The notes below the pieces were generated by a model. The model had not been told where the DNA came from. It was given only the letters and a program-made list of their open reading frames with translations, and did no database searches. Shown piece after piece: positions 60,601 through 64,000 of a DNA stretch of 64,000 nt; position 1 is the stretch's first letter, and each line of letters opens with the position of its first letter. The position numbers and the translations under genes are program-made. This stretch comes from Metabacillus litoralis (GTDB taxonomy: Bacteria; Bacillota; Bacilli; Bacillales; Bacillaceae), in contig NZ_VOQF01000013.1 in NCBI RefSeq assembly GCF_007994985.1, forward strand, positions 60,589 to 124,588. Reading direction: 5' to 3'.

Positions 60601-62732
60601 GTATCCGTATATGAATTCGTTGTTGAACTTCCGATTAATTCACTAGAATTTGCTCCAGCTATTTTACGATAAACATTATATTTTACTGCATCATCTACAG
60701 CTTTCCATGATAAAGTTAAAGATGGATTTGTTGCATTTATCACTTTTTCTTCAACTTTTAGTTCAGAAGGAGCTAATAATATTGGTGTTAATTCTACACC
60801 ATTAATAATTCCTGTTGATCCTCCAAATTCAAAGTTCATTTGACCATCTTTTACAGAAACTTGTGGTATTACTTTTGATGTATAATTGCTTCTTGGAGCA
60901 GAGATTTGTCCATAGTCGATGTTTTCAATTGCTACTGTTGAACGTGCACTTCCTAAGAAATCCCCAACATATACTTTTACAGCATATAGTCCATTCGGGA
61001 CATCGGCATTAAATTTCCAACCAACACTAAAGTAACCTAACCAATCACGTAGAAGATCTCCACCTGTTCCGCGATCTCGTCCAATCATTCCTGTTGGGTC
61101 GACAATTCCATAGCCTCTTTCAGCAGAATACACTGTTGATAAATTAACTTCTGTATATCCTTCAGCAACAGGATTGCCAGCTAAGCCGAAATCAAATTTT
61201 GTTGTTGCTTTTTTTGTTACAACTTTTACTGCATCAGATTTCTCTGATTCACCTTTACCATTAATAGCTGTTACAACAACATCATATGAAGTGCCTTCTT
61301 CCATTCCTGTTATGCTTAATCTAGGAATTGTTGATGTTCCAATTAAAGCATATTCAGTTTCAGTTGAAAGCTTGCGATACACTTTATAAATATCTGTTGC
61401 TTCAACATCATTCCACGTAAGTGTAGCTCCAGCATTGCTAATACTGCTTGCTGCAACACCAGTTGGTTTTGCAGGAACATTAGCTGGTGGTTCAATATCA
61501 GCTACATAAGAAGATAAATTATTATTTAGTTCTTTTATTCCTCCAGATAATAATCGTGCAATTTGAATCGCACCATATTCTTGGAAATGAGTATCATCTT
61601 TTGATCCATTAGGAAACGCTGTGTAAATACCAGGCTCAGTGTGTAAAAAGACAGAAAGTGTTCCCTCTGGTCCAATCGTGTCATAATAAGCGACACTTAA
61701 TGAACTAAGATCTACTAAAGGAACTTCAAGTTCTTCAGCAACCTCTTTCATGCCCTTTACATATTCAGGAAAGCTGACATTAAATTTTCCGGTATCTGCA
61801 TTAAAATCTCTTCGTCCTACAGGAGTTACTAAAATCGGTTCTGCTCCACGCTGTCGAGCACCATTAATATACGTTTTTAAATAGTTTTTATAATCCGGAA
61901 CAGATGCATAACGCTCTGGACGGCTTATCGTAGCGTCATTATGTCCAAATTGAATAAGAAAAAAGTCATTTGGCTTAATTTCTCGTAAAATATTATCAAG
62001 TCTACCTTCAAAAATAAATGATTTTGAGCTTCTTCCACCTATTGATTGATTGTCAAATATAATATCAGAAGTGAAAAATCTAGGAATCATTTGTCCCCAA
62101 CCAGCTTCAGGCTTCCAATATTCATCATAAGTTTGGACAGTAGAATCACCTGCAATAAAAACTGTTTGTTTTTCCCCTGCTGTTCTCTTTGGAAGCTGTT
62201 CGATAATTAGTCCATTAATCTTTGGTGATGTACCCGTAAATTCCAGTGTAAGTTGTCCATCAATAAGAGCTATGTCAAAAGATCGTTCAATAAATTCACC
62301 CTTATTCATCGTTGTATCTTGTACTTTTTGAATCGTTTCAGCTTTTACCCCTATAGCTGTAGCTTCTGCTTCATCTCCAGCAACAACTGTTACCGAATAA
62401 TCTCCATTAGGAAGATCAACGTTAAAAGAAGTTTCAGTTGTCATTGTAAAATCAGATTTTAATGCATCAGATGTACCACGATCAGTTGCTGTAACCTTCG
62501 TAATATCTGCAAAACCAAATTTCTGTTCAGCTGAATATGCGCTACCATTCGTAACCTTTGTAAAACCCTCCATGACTGCACTTTCATTTGATCCAAAATC
62601 AAATTTCTTCACAACCAACTCTTCTGCTGCGGAAGCTTGATTTGGATTAACTGGTGCTGAAGCTAGTAGAACAACTAGGCTAAGTGAAGTTACAAAGAAC
62701 TTTCTCCAGTTTTTCTTCCCCTTTGTTTTCAA
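57651..62732 (-). CDS. Secreted bifunctional rhamnogalacturonan acetylesterase/lyase (CE12 + PL11)
   Basis: A 1693-residue extracellular pectinase. Signal peptide 1-36 (NQASAAEE). Domain of the CBM/esterase-N type at about 40-185 (KFDFGSNESAVMEGFT). SGNH esterase of the CE12 (RhgT/YesT) kind at about 188-410, with GDS at 195-197, GHND at about 263-266 and DDTH at about 379-382. Fn3 at about 419-505, a second KFDFG module at 512-650, two Fn3 at about 653-845. PL11 rhamnogalacturonan lyase (YesW-like) at about 850-1440: NDASVGDLDGDGEYELVLKW, HYTQFLVYDFDGNGAAELAM. Ig-like repeats and a FIVAR-like helical tail at 1445-1693. It starts at TTG 62732 after AAAGGGAG. Confidence 0.9.
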   Translation of the reverse strand: MKTKGKKNWRKFFVTSLSLVVLLASAPVNPNQASAAEELVVKKFDFGSNESAVMEGFTKVTNGSAYSAEQKFGFADITKVTATDRGTSDALKSDFTMTTETSFNVDLPNGDYSVTVVAGDEAEATAIGVKAETIQKVQDTTMNKGEFIERSFDIALIDGQLTLEFTGTSPKINGLIIEQLPKRTAGEKQTVFIAGDSTVQTYDEYWKPEAGWGQMIPRFFTSDIIFDNQSIGGRSSKSFIFEGRLDNILREIKPNDFFLIQFGHNDATISRPERYASVPDYKNYLKTYINGARQRGAEPILVTPVGRRDFNADTGKFNVSFPEYVKGMKEVAEELEVPLVDLSSLSVAYYDTIGPEGTLSVFLHTEPGIYTAFPNGSKDDTHFQEYGAIQIARLLSGGIKELNNNLSSYVADIEPPANVPAKPTGVAASSISNAGATLTWNDVEATDIYKVYRKLSTETEYALIGTSTIPRLSITGMEEGTSYDVVVTAINGKGESEKSDAVKVVTKKATTKFDFGLAGNPVAEGYTEVNLSTVYSAERGYGIVDPTGMIGRDRGTGGDLLRDWLGYFSVGWKFNADVPNGLYAVKVYVGDFLGSARSTVAIENIDYGQISAPRSNYTSKVIPQVSVKDGQMNFEFGGSTGIINGVELTPILLAPSELKVEEKVINATNPSLTLSWKAVDDAVKYNVYRKIAGANSSELIGSSTTNSYTDTSVDVGMNYEYTATTIDSVNVETVPSLPLEVTMIDDSKPIPNAPENLQVGKVNKNDLTISWDKVEEAITYNVYRAKKKDGKFEFIGKSAKTSYKDETVLTTIPYFYKVAAVSAGGVSELSSSVETPAVTVLKKQMEDLDRSPVSVKTEEGIFVSWRMLGTDPENISFNVYRDGEKINSKPIATSTNFVDKDGKESSVYEIRTILDGKEQKTHEDTTVLSENYFDIPLQKPEDGKTPLGDPYSYRANDASVGDLDGDGEYELVLKWDPTNSRDNSQAGYTGNVYIDAYELDGTLKWRIDLGKNIRAGAHYTQFLVYDFDGNGAAELAMKTADGTIDGQGNVIGRADADHRNSSGYVLQGDEFLTIFEGKTGKALETTSYDPPRGDVGSWGDSYGNRVDRFLAGVAYLDGEKPSIIMARGYYTRTVVAAYNWREGKLTKEWTFDSSNEGYRDYAGQGYHSLSVADVDKDGKDEVVYGAMTIDDDGTGLYNTKLGHGDALHVSDLVPDRPGLEVFAVQENKNAEFGYDLRDAETGEVLWGQKTGEDTGRGLAADIDPRHNGAEAWAISGGWNSRVGGLHTAKGEKISESIPSSNFAIWWDGDLLRELADHNFDQEKGAGVGTIDKWDYENGKLVNILTAEGTLSNNSTKGTPVLQADLFGDWREEIIWRTEDSSALRVYIPTEETEHRIFTLMHDPQYRVAIAWQNVGYNQPPHPSFFIGEGMENPPTPNIDIVEIKRPDKTAPVTKHEIEAKENNGWYREQVTVKFSSEDDDSGVETTHFILDEEKEQQGNSVSITEDGKHSLSYWSVDKAGNKEEKKSVEINIDQTVPTITFSVEDQTEFAVDQEVNVTCLAEDALSGIDSSTCKDLKSPAYQLGVGPHTIEANATDLAGNQTNAIITISVTVDYDSLGRLTEQFLAKSDNSNKNPKPYLSKLQAAKKSHDKGNTKARDGQIGAYINQVKAKAGKDFTTEQSEILINFASILIK

Positions 62733-62810
62733 TAAGTTTACTCCCTTTCTTGATTTAGTTTTTAATACTGTTAAAGAAATCTACTTTAAAAGCACCTCCA
62801 TATTTATATT

Positions 62811-62824
62811 GGTAAACGCTTACA
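62811..62824. promoter_or_regulatory. cre (CcpA) site before the rhamnogalacturonan enzyme gene
   Basis: TGTAAGCGTTTACC on the minus strand matches the cre consensus TGWNANCGNTNWCA in 13 of 14 positions. It lies just upstream of a TATAAA box, between -35 and -10, about 80 bases before the start codon, the classical place for glucose repression. Confidence 0.75.
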
Positions 62825-63044
62825 TTTTTAATAGTATTCTATATATCAGTGGATTTCATATACAGAAATCAGAGATGAATGTTTAAAAAACAGAGGCTGA
62901 GCATAATTGATTCTTTGTAACTAGATTAAAAATAGGTAAAAAGGTCGAGTAATATATTTTGAAGAGGGAGTATTTAATGCTTTTGTATGAGGGTGTAATA
63001 GATTAGGAGAATTGGGAGCAATCAATATGAACTCCAATTAGGAG

Positions 63045-63079
63045 AAAAAACAAAGTTTCCAAAAGAAACTTCGTTTTTT
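63045..63079. terminator. Terminator of the DnaA_N-like gene
   Basis: AAAAAACAAAGTTTC (63045-63059) and GAAACTTCGTTTTTT (63065-63079), one mismatch, self-flanked by A and T runs; it works on either strand. It lies ten bases after the stop at 63089. Confidence 0.75.
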
Positions 63080-63088
63080 ACGTATCTC

Positions 63089-63367
63089 TTATAACAAAGA
63101 ACTTATTGTATTAGAAACTTCTTCATCATTTTTAGAAATAATCTTCACTTCAACTTCTTTGTATAGTATCTTTTCAGCAGTAGTTTTTATTAAAGATGAA
63201 TAATGTTGCTTAATCCAATCTGATGCAAATTCATTTTCTGCAGTAACTATTATTAATTTTTCTTCGTTTAAGGCTATGTTTGCTCCACTAAACCAAGTTT
63301 TAAATGCTTTAGGACTGATTTCTGATTTAATAGCTTCGAATATATCGTCTTGAAGTGTGTTGTGCAC
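63089..63367 (-). CDS. Stand-alone DnaA N-terminal-domain protein
   Basis: A 92-residue protein. IFEAIKSEISPKAFKTWFSG, NEEKLIIVTAENEFASDWIK and QHYSSLIKTTAEKIL match domain I of DnaA (the F-x-T-W-F, I-x-x-P/A-N-x-F-x-x-D-W-I pattern), but the ATPase and DNA-binding domains are missing. A gene end with VSNTISSLL and a dedicated terminator argue for a complete small protein rather than a fragment. In DnaA, domain I mediates self-association and binding of regulators, so a decoy or modulator role is conceivable. GAGGAAAT precedes the ATG. Confidence 0.75.
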   Translation of the reverse strand: MHNTLQDDIFEAIKSEISPKAFKTWFSGANIALNEEKLIIVTAENEFASDWIKQHYSSLIKTTAEKILYKEVEVKIISKNDEEVSNTISSLL

Positions 63368-63484
63368 TAAATTTCCTCCTCTAAAAATAACTAATCTCTA
63401 CATTATTTTACCATTTTTCATATAGTAACCTACTAGTTTTTGTATTTATTTATATGTTTTTCCATGAAGTTTTAAACAAAAATA

Positions 63485-63510
63485 AAACCCTCTTATTTGT
63501 AAGAGAGTTT
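63485..63510 (-). terminator. Terminator of the SRP RNA gene
   Basis: AAACCCTCTT (63485-63494) and AAGAGAGTTT (63501-63510), 10-bp stem with one G-T pair, TTTTATTTTTG next on the minus strand. Confidence 0.7.
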
Positions 63511-63534
63511 AGTAAGTATCATATTAAAGTAATA

Positions 63535-63805
63535 AACCGTGCACCTTTCTTTGATACGGTAACATAAGTGCTACTCATATAGCCAGCTCAATCAGGGCTA
63601 CCCTCGGCACACAGAAGATTCTACTTATGGCTGCTCCCTTCCAGGCCTGACCAAGTTCATAGATTTCTGTTGCGAAGACCCAGATAGTCATCACCGCTTG
63701 TATAAGTCTAACCTTACATAAACCGTACCGCTAGAAAGGAATTCAACCCCGCTAAGGCGGATTGCAGGTTACAGGGCACCGCCATCTCCCCATCTAGCAC
63801 GGTAT
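63535..63805 (-). ncRNA. ffs: Signal recognition particle RNA, large Bacillus type (scRNA)
   Basis: On the minus strand the SRP core GGTCAGGCCTGGAAGGGAGC, then AGCC, is the conserved domain IV loop that binds Ffh. Towards the 5' side lie GGCGGTGCCCTGTAACC and GCAATCCGCC, the Alu-type domain; the 5' ACCGTGC pairs with the 3' GCACGGT to close the long helix. About 270 bases, the length of the B. subtilis scRNA. Domain III/Alu features are those of large bacterial SRP RNAs. It forms the SRP with Ffh for co-translational export. Confidence 0.93.
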
Positions 63806-63938
63806 GTATAGTTGTTATTTCTACTAATGTTAGTGATAGGAACGAAAACACTATTGTGTTCCTCGTATAAATATACTTTATCATGGAAATTGAGTGATTT
63901 GAAGAAGCAAATAATGTCAGGAATGGATATTAATATAA

Positions 63939-63970
63939 TTCGACAAAATCCGGGTGGTGACAGTGATTGA
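63939..63970 (+). repeat. GTGACAG-type repeat, copy 4 (partial)
   Basis: TTCGACAAAATCCGGGTGGT, then GACAGTGATTG: related to the right half of the palindrome at 26107-26148 (GTCGGGTGGTGACAG) but losing identity after GACAG. Confidence 0.55.
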
Positions 63971-64000
63971 CCCCCTTATAATGGACATATAAGTTATGAT

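Noticed and set aside
58326..62462. Many plus-strand frames opposite the CE12/PL11 gene
   Set aside because: No ribosome binding sites, unnatural composition, and the minus-strand gene is clear.
63837..63864. Hairpin upstream of the SRP RNA as a riboswitch
   Set aside because: Only a short imperfect stem; more likely an upstream terminator or chance.

Overview
The window is AT-rich chromosomal DNA from a Gram-positive, low-GC endospore-former type bacterium of the family Bacillaceae (Bacillus/Metabacillus-like). The evidence is strong AGGAGG-type ribosome binding sites, frequent TTG and GTG starts, T-rich intrinsic terminators, a large Bacillus-type SRP RNA with an Alu domain, a pbuE gene under an adenine riboswitch, XylR/CcpA-type operators, and many small Bacillaceae-specific families (DUF4083, DUF3934, DUF6054, DUF6376, DUF3231, DUF5667, DUF1284). 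I see no prophage, integrase, CRISPR array, tRNA, insertion sequence with a transposase, or classical defence locus.

Layout. 1-5 kb: end of an aldo/keto reductase, a membrane diguanylate cyclase, small membrane proteins, a VOC protein and a secreted GH10 xylanase with a XylR-like operator. 6-16 kb: mostly minus-strand accessory genes (YdcF-like protein, acyl-CoA synthetase, methyltransferases, several GNATs, flavin-binding PNPOx-like protein), with an unusual number of broken genes. 16-25 kb: long-form HPF, universal stress protein, DUF5667 secreted protein, a decayed LysM/NlpC-P60 gene, lipoprotein, SUV3-like helicase, NUDIX CoA pyrophosphatase. 26-33 kb: an orphan RNase J, a LysE exporter and a maltodextrin ABC importer operon (mdxEFG-like) behind twin CGNT operators. 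33-45 kb: small genes, a ferritin-like/cupin fusion, an orphan prs, a three-gene operon with a BNR-repeat protein, and a MocR-type aminotransferase. 46-57 kb: CorC/HlyC transporter, adenine riboswitch plus pbuE, ECF sigma/anti-sigma pair, small multidrug exporter family, lipoproteins, serine hydrolase. 57-64 kb: a 1693-residue pectinolytic enzyme joining a CE12 esterase to a PL11 rhamnogalacturonan lyase, a stand-alone DnaA N-terminal domain protein, and the SRP RNA.

Working together: the xylanase, the rhamnogalacturonan enzyme and the maltodextrin importer give a plant-polysaccharide scavenging theme, each with a plausible sugar/catabolite operator. The sigma/anti-sigma pair overlaps and has a matching ECF-type promoter. 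Three copies of a roughly 160-bp inverted-repeat element (one with an 8-bp target duplication) and four copies of a GTGACAGGCACC-type repeat are scattered through intergenic DNA; two of the latter sit 3-4 bases after the stop codons of the orphan rnj and prs genes. At least seven genes are interrupted or remnant, which points to ongoing gene decay, or to base errors if the assembly is unpolished.
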